A DNA stretch of 21,902 bases, taken from positions 11,330 to 33,231 of the IMG/VR virus record IMGVR_UViG_3300000553_000168; one strand, 5' to 3'. This document shows, one piece after another, positions 6,033 to 11,512 of the stretch. The stretch is from a virus. Made by a program: the position numbers and the translations under genes. The first letter of the stretch is position 1. Each line of letters begins with the position of its first letter. The notes below the pieces were generated by a model that had not been told where the DNA came from, ran no database searches, and saw nothing but the letters and a program-made list of their open reading frames with translations.

Positions 6033-7117
6033 CGGATTGATTGAAAGATTAATTTCTTTTTTTGGTCAACAGTCAATTCACCTTTATCTTTAAGTGTGAA
6101 TAGGAAAGATGCACGGTTTGTATTACCCCACGCAGAAATCACTTTAAGAGCAAAATCCTTACGAATTAAACCATCATTTTCTTTAACAAATTCTTTCATA
6201 TGATTAATGATTTTTTGGGTTTCCTTCCAAGCATCCACAATTTTACTAATATTACCACGAAATTCGTTGGCAGTTTCAAAATCAATGGTGATTTCAATGT
6301 TAGTAAAAAATGTATTGTAATCCGGAAATCCCAATTCAATATACAAATCCACTAAATTGTCAATACTATTCAATTTGCTCTTTAATGCGTGTCTAAACAA
6401 ATACCAATTAGACTTCATTTTAACACGGTTTTTATCGCCATTGTAATTAAGAACAACACCTTCTTTACGTTCCCATTGTTGAATGACGGTAGCAATATCC
6501 AAAACACTACCATTCATCTTATAAATTTCAGGAACTTTACAATTAACAAATGATTGAATTTCTTTGCCGAGTGGGCTATAAAATGAATGGTAAGTATTAT
6601 CTCGTTTATCATAAGCACCGAGAAAAACAATTTCGGGTTCACTATATGGTTTCAAGACGATTACATTATTAGGACTATAAATTTCAAATAGAATAGTATA
6701 ATCAGAATATTTCGTAGTAACTTCAACAATTGGATATTTGCCAATCACAAAATCAAAGTCAGAAGAGTTATCAAGAGACATATAACTAATAGTGCCTCTC
6801 GTTCTAACATTAAATTCGCCATTGATAAAATCGCAAATCATTAATGAACCATCTTCTTTGTTAGACAACACCCAATCCTTAAACTTCTCAGGATGAGGAT
6901 ATAGGTCGGGTTGTTCACCCATATTGTAAAATTTGCAATATGCCTTACTAATCACATTGCCAAGTTCATCAACCATAACACTACGAAGCATCATCGTCTC
7001 TTTGGTAAATTTACACTTAATGTCGTGTGGATTAATAAGATACACAGATTTACCACCAATGTTTCCTTCTTTGATGATAAACATTTCTCGGTCTATCTTG
7101 GTTAAGTCAATCTTCAT
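6029..7117 (-). CDS. rnlA: T4 Rnl1-type RNA ligase (362 aa)
   Basis: Nucleotidyltransferase motif I is SNKEDGSL (residues 85-92) with K87 the predicted AMP-accepting lysine; T4 RNA ligase 1 has KEDGSL. A motif III-like stretch (YTILFEIYSPNNVIVLKPYS) and motif IV/V (EGVVLNYNG, then RVKMKSNWYLFRHALKSK) follow in order, and the length is close to T4 Rnl1 (374). The family joins 3'-OH and 5'-phosphate RNA ends, in T4 to reseal tRNA cut by host anticodon nuclease. A kinase of the partner type is present at 3247-3693. It is transcribed from its own promoter 9 bp before the ATG. The symbol is by analogy to T4. Confidence 0.88.
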   Translation of the reverse strand: MKIDLTKIDREMFIIKEGNIGGKSVYLINPHDIKCKFTKETMMLRSVMVDELGNVISKAYCKFYNMGEQPDLYPHPEKFKDWVLSNKEDGSLMICDFINGEFNVRTRGTISYMSLDNSSDFDFVIGKYPIVEVTTKYSDYTILFEIYSPNNVIVLKPYSEPEIVFLGAYDKRDNTYHSFYSPLGKEIQSFVNCKVPEIYKMNGSVLDIATVIQQWERKEGVVLNYNGDKNRVKMKSNWYLFRHALKSKLNSIDNLVDLYIELGFPDYNTFFTNIEITIDFETANEFRGNISKIVDAWKETQKIINHMKEFVKENDGLIRKDFALKVISAWGNTNRASFLFTLKDKGELTVDQKKKLIFQSIR

Positions 7118-7126
7118 AGTAGTAGG

Positions 7127-7154
7127 AGTATACTATAATTTACATTAAAGTCAA
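7127..7154 (-). promoter_or_regulatory. sigma70-like promoter for the RNA ligase
   Basis: TTGACT (7154-7149), 16-bp spacer, TATACT (7132-7127), 9 bp to the ATG. Confidence 0.6.
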
Positions 7155-7166
7155 CAAGTAATTAAT

Positions 7167-7219
7167 AATTAAGTAAGGCGCGTCACTTATTATAAGTGAC
7201 TGTTATTTAATTACTTAAT
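7167..7219 (-). terminator. perfect hairpin between the 7240-7611 gene and the ligase promoter
   Basis: GTCACTTAT (7182-7190) and ATAAGTGAC (7192-7200) are perfectly complementary; flanking ATTAAGTAA and TTACTTAAT can extend the structure. It lies downstream of the 7240-7611 stop codon. Read leftward it is followed by GCGCCTTACTTAATT rather than a U-run, much like the hairpin at 1260-1276. A terminator or 3'-end stabiliser is plausible; a protein-binding palindrome is the alternative. Confidence 0.4.
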
Positions 7220-7239
7220 AGTGGATTGATATCGAGACA

Positions 7240-7611
7240 TTAGTCTGATTCTGCAAGTGTCAACAATTGATTTAGTGTGTCCACATTTAGTGTCACATTC
7301 CCAAACTTAACACAATTACCAATTTTGGTAACAACGTCATTTCCTATCATAAACGGAGTTTTAACGACTCGATTAAGAAATTCTGCCAGTGTATTAACTT
7401 GACAGTCGTTTCTATCACACCCCCATCCCATAATTGAATCGTCACTGCCCAATCCAATGACAGGATATGATTTAAAGTCACGGGAAAATTCTGTGGGATT
7501 CTTATCGCTTTCATCAATACCAAAAGCATACTTATATCCGAGACATTCAAGGATTACACAAACTTGTTTTTGTTCTTCCTGCGATTTACAACGATATGCA
7601 ATTCTAGACAT
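7240..7611 (-). CDS. hypothetical protein, paralogue of the 7623-8000 gene (123 aa)
   Basis: Begins MSRIAYRCKSQEEQKQVCVI and ends LNQLLTLAESD. It matches its neighbour at both ends (YRCKSQEE.. compared with YRCKTADE.., LxYKYxxxxD, and LTLAESD compared with LAFAESN) and in the middle (NPTEFSRDFKSYPVI compared with NPEDFRRTFNTYQSI). An SD (AAAGGA) lies nine bases before the ATG, as expected for the second gene of an operon, in contrast to the leaderless first genes. Six cysteines; function unknown. Confidence 0.7.
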   Translation of the reverse strand: MSRIAYRCKSQEEQKQVCVILECLGYKYAFGIDESDKNPTEFSRDFKSYPVIGLGSDDSIMGWGCDRNDCQVNTLAEFLNRVVKTPFMIGNDVVTKIGNCVKFGNVTLNVDTLNQLLTLAESD

Positions 7612-7622
7612 AATTTATTCCT

Positions 7623-8000
7623 TTAGTTTGATTCTGCAAATGCCAACACTTCCTTAATCTTGTCAATGGTAACCGTGGTGCAACCAATCTTAACGCCACC
7701 ATCAATCTTGATAACTTCAAATTCGCCAACCATAAGGTTCACATCACTGGCAGCCTCAACGAATGCGATTGATGTTTTATACTCGATACCAGTAAAATCA
7801 AAGGCAGGATTACATGCTGTAATTTGGTTGTTTTCATTAATACGAATACTTTGATATGTGTTGAATGTACGACGAAAATCTTCAGGATTTCGGAAGTGGA
7901 TGTCGAGATTATGGTCATATTTATATCCCATTGCCACCAAGATTTTAACCATGTTTCCAAGTTCATCTGCGGTCTTACAACGATACATAATTGATTTCAT
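7623..8000 (-). CDS. hypothetical protein, paralogue of the 7240-7611 gene (125 aa)
   Basis: Begins MKSIMYRCKTADELGNMVKI and ends VLAFAESN. The two-domain look is an N-terminal alpha/beta unit up to about residue 70 and a C-terminal unit (FEVIKIDGGVKIGCTTVTID) with its counterpart in the paralogue (DVVTKIGNCVKFGNVTLNVD). Tandem duplication with only 11 bases between the genes. First gene of the pair, with a perfect TATAAT box 7 bp from its ATG. No known family recognised. Confidence 0.7.
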   Translation of the reverse strand: MKSIMYRCKTADELGNMVKILVAMGYKYDHNLDIHFRNPEDFRRTFNTYQSIRINENNQITACNPAFDFTGIEYKTSIAFVEAASDVNLMVGEFEVIKIDGGVKIGCTTVTIDKIKEVLAFAESN

Positions 8001-8007
8001 GTTATTT

Positions 8008-8035
8008 ATTATATTCCTTTATTTTGTTTTGTCAA
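8008..8035 (-). promoter_or_regulatory. sigma70-like promoter for the 8000-7240 operon
   Basis: TTGACA (8035-8030), 16-bp spacer, TATAAT (8013-8008), 7 bp to the ATG. The TGA stop of the 8032-8250 gene lies inside TTGACA. Confidence 0.7.
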
Positions 8036-8250
8036 CTACCAATATATGTGCTTGTATGAGCAGTAGAAATTACATCGCCATCAAGAAGCAATTCCACAGT
8101 AAGTCCCAAGTAGTTACTATTATCCTCATATTGTGTATCTTGACTGATGTTGACAGTCAGATTGTCAGTCAAATACTCCTTGATAGCAGCATTAAACTTC
8201 GCCTGTTCATATTCTTTTTGAGTCATTGCCGAATCAGCTAATAGTGTCAT
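8032..8250 (-). CDS. small hypothetical protein (72 aa)
   Basis: Begins MTLLADSAMTQKEYEQAKFN and ends STYIGS. N-terminal half helical and charged, C-terminal half beta-like (YLGLTVELLLDGDVISTAHT). It follows the 8254-8400 gene by 3 bases, so it is the second gene of that transcript. Its stop codon TGA forms part of the -35 box of the next promoter. Family not recognised. Confidence 0.6.
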   Translation of the reverse strand: MTLLADSAMTQKEYEQAKFNAAIKEYLTDNLTVNISQDTQYEDNSNYLGLTVELLLDGDVISTAHTSTYIGS

Positions 8251-8253
8251 AAT

Positions 8254-8400
8254 TTAGTCCCAATTCTTTCCGTATTTATCTTTTCTCTTGTAAATGGTTT
8301 TCTTGTCGGGTACGACTTTCGTAGTTGGGTTAAATGCCGTAATCATCTTTCGTGCTGAACGGATATACTCAACTTGACTTGGCTTCATCTTGCGTTTCAT
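8254..8400 (-). CDS. small basic hypothetical protein (48 aa)
   Basis: The frame runs from ATG at 8400 to TAA at 8254. The protein begins MKRKMKPSQVEYIRSARKMI and ends KRKDKYGKNWD. Strongly basic, Lys/Arg about one third, with a central helix; a nucleic-acid-binding role is possible but unproven. A TTGACT-N16-TAGTAT promoter ends 6 bp before the ATG, and another promoter with a 10-codon ORF lies just upstream. Confidence 0.6.
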   Translation of the reverse strand: MKRKMKPSQVEYIRSARKMITAFNPTTKVVPDKKTIYKRKDKYGKNWD

Positions 8401-8406
8401 TTGACT

Positions 8407-8434
8407 ATACTACACGATTATATAAATAAGTCAA
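8407..8434 (-). promoter_or_regulatory. sigma70-like promoter for the 8254-8400 operon
   Basis: TTGACT (8434-8429), 16-bp spacer, TAGTAT (8412-8407), 6 bp to the ATG. It overlaps the stop codon (TGA) of the 10-codon ORF upstream. Confidence 0.55.
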
Positions 8435-8463
8435 TCAAATTCTGGAATAATTTTGTGTTTCAT
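8431..8463 (-). CDS. 10-codon micro-ORF with its own promoter
   Basis: ATG at 8463 reads MKHKIIPEFD then TGA. It would hardly be called a gene, except that it has the same promoter geometry as all neighbouring genes: TTGACA-N16-TATAAT, 7 bp to the ATG. It may be a leaderless micropeptide, a leader peptide for the 8254-8400 gene, or the remnant of a gene whose body was deleted while its promoter survived. Confidence 0.35.
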   Translation of the reverse strand: MKHKIIPEFD

Positions 8464-8470
8464 ATTGTTT

Positions 8471-8498
8471 ATTATAACCCACTTATTGATAATGTCAA
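8471..8498 (-). promoter_or_regulatory. sigma70-like promoter in front of the micro-ORF
   Basis: TTGACA (8498-8493), 16-bp spacer, TATAAT (8476-8471), 7 bp to the ATG at 8463. One of the best consensus matches in the window although almost nothing is coded directly after it; it can also serve the 8254-8400 operon. Confidence 0.6.
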
Positions 8499-8502
8499 AC
8501 AA

Positions 8503-8820
8503 TTATTTCAACAATTTATCCATCTGTTTTTGACTTGCCACGCATCGGATGGTACCCTCAAACAACGGAGAATATTCTTCACGGTATAATTGAGAATCGT
8601 CAATAAAATTATGCAATTCCCAATAGAGAATATCCGTAAGATTCCTGTTAACCATTGGGTAAACCATTGGGCAAACCTTACCGAGAACTGAAGCAATAAT
8701 ACCTGCTTCAGCCTTACTAAGTTCAATGGTAATGGTTTCGGGAGTATTAATTTCGGGAGAGATAACGATGGTCTGAGTCTTGGCTGGCGTGTGAACTGCT
8801 GGTGTAATTGTCGTATTCAT
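8503..8820 (-). CDS. hypothetical protein (105 aa)
   Basis: Begins MNTTITPAVHTPAKTQTIVI and ends SQKQMDKLLK. The first 30 residues are Thr/Pro-rich and probably flexible. The rest looks globular and mainly helical (LSKAEAGIIASVLGKV, then TDILYWELHNFIDDSQLY). Own promoter with TATAAT 8 bp before the ATG. No family recognised. Confidence 0.65.
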   Translation of the reverse strand: MNTTITPAVHTPAKTQTIVISPEINTPETITIELSKAEAGIIASVLGKVCPMVYPMVNRNLTDILYWELHNFIDDSQLYREEYSPLFEGTIRCVASQKQMDKLLK

Positions 8821-8828
8821 TGTTATTT

Positions 8829-8856
8829 ATTATATCCTTTTTGTATTAAATGTCAA
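8829..8856 (-). promoter_or_regulatory. sigma70-like promoter for the 8503-8820 gene
   Basis: TTGACA (8856-8851), 16-bp spacer, TATAAT (8834-8829), 8 bp to the ATG. Confidence 0.7.
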
Positions 8857-8859
8857 CCA

Positions 8860-9066
8860 TTAACTAATCGGGTATTGTGTACCATCAGCAAGTCCAGTAA
8901 TCTGTGGCAATGCATCAATCATCTGTCGAGCATCACGCATGGAAAACTCTTGGCCCAACAGATAATTAAATGACCCCAATTTACCCTTATAAAACACACC
9001 GTCCAACCAGCAACCATGAATCTTAAAAGTGTCCGTACAATCAATAACCATACAATCAATGTTCAT
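8860..9066 (-). CDS. small hypothetical protein (68 aa)
   Basis: Begins MNIDCMVIDCTDTFKIHGCW and ends ADGTQYPIS. A longer frame to 9132 exists, but the ATG at 9066 is chosen because a TTGACT-N16-TATAAT promoter lies immediately before it. The C-terminal helix (SMRDARQMIDALPQITG) and an N-terminal beta hairpin suggest a small alpha/beta fold. Unrecognised. Confidence 0.65.
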   Translation of the reverse strand: MNIDCMVIDCTDTFKIHGCWLDGVFYKGKLGSFNYLLGQEFSMRDARQMIDALPQITGLADGTQYPIS

Positions 9067-9073
9067 AATCAGT

Positions 9074-9101
9074 ATTATAATCCTCTTTATATTAAAGTCA
9101 A
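9074..9101 (-). promoter_or_regulatory. sigma70-like promoter for the 8860-9066 gene
   Basis: TTGACT (9101-9096), 16-bp spacer, TATAAT (9079-9074), 7 bp to the ATG. The -35 box abuts the stop codon of the 9102-9206 frame. Confidence 0.65.
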
Positions 9102-9206
9102 TTAGAATGTTGAGGGAAGGCGTTTTTTCCATCCACCATCACAACACGCCATAATATGCATTACTCGATTATTTGGTTCGTGGCATACACATTGGCATTT
9201 CTCCAT
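9102..9206 (-). CDS. cysteine-rich microprotein (34 aa)
   Basis: The ATG at 9206 gives a protein beginning MEKCQCVCHEPNNRVMHIMA, continuing CCDGGWKKRLPSTF and ending at TAA. Five cysteines and two histidines (CxCxCH ... H ... CC) in 34 residues could bind zinc. It is the first recognisable gene of the leftward cluster and its stop directly precedes the next promoter. A promoter about 200 bases upstream (9434-9406) could serve it, with a long leader unlike its neighbours. Short and not supported by relatives here. Confidence 0.45.
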   Translation of the reverse strand: MEKCQCVCHEPNNRVMHIMACCDGGWKKRLPSTF

Positions 9207-9212
9207 TACCCA

Positions 9213-9369
9213 TGTTTTAATCGGAAATGATTTACCAGATGAACAGAAAGATATGCCTATCGCTATCCATATCACCAATTAAGATGATTGGTTCGCAATG
9301 GAGAATAAATTGGACATTATTACTTGGACAGATGAACTTCCAATCGGTACACCATACCTAACCATCTAA
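9213..9369 (+). pseudogene. possible gene fragment with an internal stop
   Basis: One plus-strand frame reads protein-like sequence (LIGNDLPDEQKDMPIAIHIT), meets TAA at 9280, then continues in the same frame (DDWFAMENKLDIITWTDELP) to TAA at 9367. The second part alone has an ATG at 9298 and would be 23 aa. No SD or promoter is seen. It may be a decayed gene; chance in non-coding DNA is the alternative. Confidence 0.25.
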
Positions 9370-9378
9370 TCATTAATC

Positions 9379-9398
9379 ACTTACCATATATGGTGAGT
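9379..9398 (-). other. hairpin at the predicted 5' end of a leftward transcript
   Basis: ACTTACCATA and TATGGTGAGT form an almost perfect 20-base inverted repeat (one G.T pair) around the palindrome ACCATATATGGT. Its right edge falls where RNA from the promoter at 9434-9406 should start, so the RNA would begin with the stem. It could protect the 5' end, or the DNA palindrome could be a repressor site. Confidence 0.4.
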
Positions 9399-9405
9399 AA
9401 TAATA

Positions 9406-9434
9406 AGTATACCACATACCATAGGGGATGTCAA
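9406..9434 (-). promoter_or_regulatory. leftward sigma70-like promoter at the early/late divide
   Basis: TTGACA (9434-9429), a 17-bp spacer and TATACT (9411-9406). Unlike the other leftward promoters it is not next to an ATG of a long frame; the nearest plausible gene, 9102-9206, is about 200 bases on. It may make a small RNA or a leader. Confidence 0.5.
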
Positions 9435-9546
9435 TACTCTACCCCAGGTGCCATGGGGATAGCCATAAATAGACTCCTTACCCCCAATATACCCCTCAAA
9501 ATGAGGGGGGGACCCTTCTGAACATGGGGGGTAGCCGACACCCCCC
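9424..9546. other. GC-run hairpin cluster in a non-coding divide
   Basis: In an AT-rich genome this stretch packs runs of 4-7 G or C: GGGG 9424 and 9455, CCCC 9442, CCCCC 9481, CCCC 9492, seven G at 9505, six G at 9526 and six C at 9541. CCCCTCA/TGAGGGG (9492-9498 with 9502-9508) and GGGGGG/CCCCCC (9526-9531 with 9541-9546) form stems, and the runs can also pair in other ways. No frame is convincing. It sits between leftward and rightward transcription, so a replication origin, a transcription barrier or a structured RNA are the options. The rest of the gap (9547-9753) shows only AT-rich sequence. Confidence 0.5.
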
Positions 9547-9753
9547 TTGAAGGATACCTCTTTTACACATGCTGGTCATTTTTTCTATTAGATTTTTCGT
9601 TCTTAAAAGGGTAAATTGGTAAGTTATAATAGTGGTTCTCATTAATAAGTGATTTTGGTATGTACTTTTTTATCTTTTCTGGGTGATTTTTGAAAAAAAC
9701 ACGCGGGAAAAATTTCACCTGAAACTTTTGGTTCGGTTTTCGTTAATTTTTAA

Positions 9754-9761
9754 TATTTATA
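9754..9761 (+). promoter_or_regulatory. candidate late promoter for the rightward genes
   Basis: TATTTATA, 4 bp before a short leader ORF and 51 bp before the 9813 gene. The same 8-mer precedes genes at 10748, 13883 and 17286. Confidence 0.4.
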
Positions 9762-9765
9762 AGAT

Positions 9766-9816
9766 ATGTTCAATACTGTCTTAATTAGATTATGTTTATA
9801 TTTGAGGTATAGATGA
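9766..9816 (+). CDS. 16-codon leader ORF coupled to the 9813 gene
   Basis: ATG at 9766 reads MFNTVLIRLCLYLRYR and ends in a TGA that overlaps the ATG of the next gene (ATGA). It begins 4 bp after a TATTTATA box. An SD-like GAGG for the next gene lies within it. A leader peptide that couples translation is plausible; coincidence is possible for so short a frame. Confidence 0.3.
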   Translation: MFNTVLIRLCLYLRYR

Positions 9817-10706
9817 TTAATAATGATTTACAACTGAAGGAAATACTGATTGAGGGGTATTTGGATGAGATGTGTTATATAGAGAGACTGTTGAAATCTC
9901 CTAATAGCAAGGAAGTCCGTTTAAAGGGTGGATTGGACAGATTAAGTAAAAAATTAAGATATATTAAGAATAGGTTATTGGAAGTAAGACCACCGAGATT
10001 TCCGGAGACATTATATAGAAAAATAATAAGACGATATAGGGATCCCATTAAGGCATATAAGGTGATGTGGTCTTTACATAATAAGCACCGGGATAAATTG
10101 GATGAGATGTGGTTAGCATTTGAAGGTAAATTGAATGAGTCATTAAATAGTGATAATAACTGTGGGTTACCTTTGATAAAACGGGGGTTTATTGGGGAGA
10201 GTCCTGACCATTTATTTTGTATGAACAAGGCATTGCATTGGGATGATGAGGATGCGATGTCGATTGTTATTTTTATGGATACCGCGATAGTTCGTGGACA
10301 TGGGGATTGCCATAAGGACATGCTAACTAAATTTGGGGATTTCTGCAAAGAACTTGTTGAGGGTCATATAAGGGAAGACAAGTTGACATATGGGAAGAAG
10401 ATGTTACTTCCCATTTATGGTTCGACCCGTGCATTTTATTTCGGTAGAGTTATAAACCGGCAATTTTTCGTGGAGTTTAATGCATACTTTAAAAGAATGC
10501 GCTATTCGCCAAGTGCTGTGTGTCAGGACTTGGATACCGGGAGGGTATGGACTGATAGCAAGGTAATAAGTTTCTGGGGGAATGGCAATACCGAAAAGAA
10601 TGTTGAATTGACAGCCGAGGCGCTAAATCTTAGCCCCGACGAACTGAATCGAGAAAATCATTTTGGAAATGTGGTAAATTCAAATCAATTACAATTATCC
10701 GCGTGA
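9813..10706 (+). CDS. hypothetical protein (297 aa)
   Basis: Begins MINNDLQLKEILIEGYLDEM. Residues 1-110 are charged and helical (coiled-coil-like), with clusters such as LDRLSKKLRYIKNRLLEV. The C-terminal part has aromatic and Gly-rich segments (LPIYGSTRAFYFGRVINRQF) and a closing LTAEALNLSPDELN that resembles a small helix-turn-helix or DNA-end motif. SD GAGG six bases upstream. It opens the rightward gene set. I do not recognise the family. Confidence 0.7.
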   Translation: MINNDLQLKEILIEGYLDEMCYIERLLKSPNSKEVRLKGGLDRLSKKLRYIKNRLLEVRPPRFPETLYRKIIRRYRDPIKAYKVMWSLHNKHRDKLDEMWLAFEGKLNESLNSDNNCGLPLIKRGFIGESPDHLFCMNKALHWDDEDAMSIVIFMDTAIVRGHGDCHKDMLTKFGDFCKELVEGHIREDKLTYGKKMLLPIYGSTRAFYFGRVINRQFFVEFNAYFKRMRYSPSAVCQDLDTGRVWTDSKVISFWGNGNTEKNVELTAEALNLSPDELNRENHFGNVVNSNQLQLSA

Positions 10707-10733
10707 TTTATAATTAATTAATTTCTCAAATAC

Positions 10734-10741
10734 TATTTATA
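10734..10741 (+). promoter_or_regulatory. candidate late promoter of the cysteine protease
   Basis: TATTTATA within ATACTATTTATATAGTAT, 6 bp before the ATG and with no SD between, so the message would be leaderless. Same box as at 13870 and 17271. Confidence 0.45.
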
Positions 10742-10747
10742 TAGTAT

Positions 10748-11512
10748 ATGAATAGAAACTATAAATATGGACATAAACGGGATGTGGTGGATATAAGAGA
10801 TAGAAAATTTAAAGTTGCCTCTCCAATTTCATTGCCACCTGTCATTGATTTAAGATCATCCCCATTTATGCCAGAAGTATGGGACCAAGGGAAATTGGGT
10901 TCTTGTGTAGCACACTCAACCGGATGCATATTTAATTTTGAACAACGCAAGCAAGGGAGTCCTGATTTCATTCCCAGTCGATTAATGATTTACTATAACG
11001 CTCGATTATTAGAAGAGAATGTAAATAATGATGACGGGTGTCAAATTCGTGATGCTATCAAAGCATTAATTAAGCAAGGTGTGTGTGATGAAACAGAGTG
11101 GGCATATGATGAAAGCAAATTTGCGATTAAGCCATCTGATAATTGTTACATACATGCCGAAAAACATCAAGTAATTCAATATATGAGTGTTCCACAAACA
11201 TTGATTGGTATTAAGACTGCGTTGGTACAAGGATATCCGATATCATTTGGTATACAGATATATGAGAGTTTTGAGAGTGAACAAGTTATTAATAGTGGAA
11301 TAGTACCGATGCCTGATGTGGAACGGGAACAATGTCTTGGTGGACATGCGATAGTAATAGTTGGGTATGATGATAATAAAAAGATATTTATATGTCGCAA
11401 TAGTTGGGGTAATAAAGTTATGATGGGTGGATATTTTACTTTACCATATGGATATGTATTGGTTAATGTGTTGGCAAGTGATTTTTGGATAATACAGAAG
11501 AACGAGGATTAA
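10748..11512 (+). CDS. papain-family (C1) cysteine protease (254 aa)
   Basis: The papain active site is present in order: WDQGKLGSCVAHS (residues 45-57) with oxyanion Q47 and nucleophile C53, GGHAIVIVGYDD (198-209) with H200, and CRNSWG (216-221) with N218. LPPVIDLR (29-36) is the usual start of the mature fold. There is no signal peptide and almost no propeptide (about 28 residues), so it should be active in the cytoplasm or in the virion. Its target is unknown; capsid maturation, host takeover or lysis timing are possibilities. Its TAA overlaps the stop codon of the opposite-strand HNH gene. Confidence 0.85.
   Translation: MNRNYKYGHKRDVVDIRDRKFKVASPISLPPVIDLRSSPFMPEVWDQGKLGSCVAHSTGCIFNFEQRKQGSPDFIPSRLMIYYNARLLEENVNNDDGCQIRDAIKALIKQGVCDETEWAYDESKFAIKPSDNCYIHAEKHQVIQYMSVPQTLIGIKTALVQGYPISFGIQIYESFESEQVINSGIVPMPDVEREQCLGGHAIVIVGYDDNKKIFICRNSWGNKVMMGGYFTLPYGYVLVNVLASDFWIIQKNED

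Noticed and set aside
9424-9546. A CRISPR array or tandem repeat in the G/C-run region.
   Set aside because: The G and C runs differ in spacing and flanks, and there is no repeated unit of 20 bases or more.
9875-10348. A 157-codon minus-strand frame inside the 9813 gene.
   Set aside because: It is the complement of coding sequence with a good SD on the plus strand; the reverse frame has no SD or promoter and poor composition.
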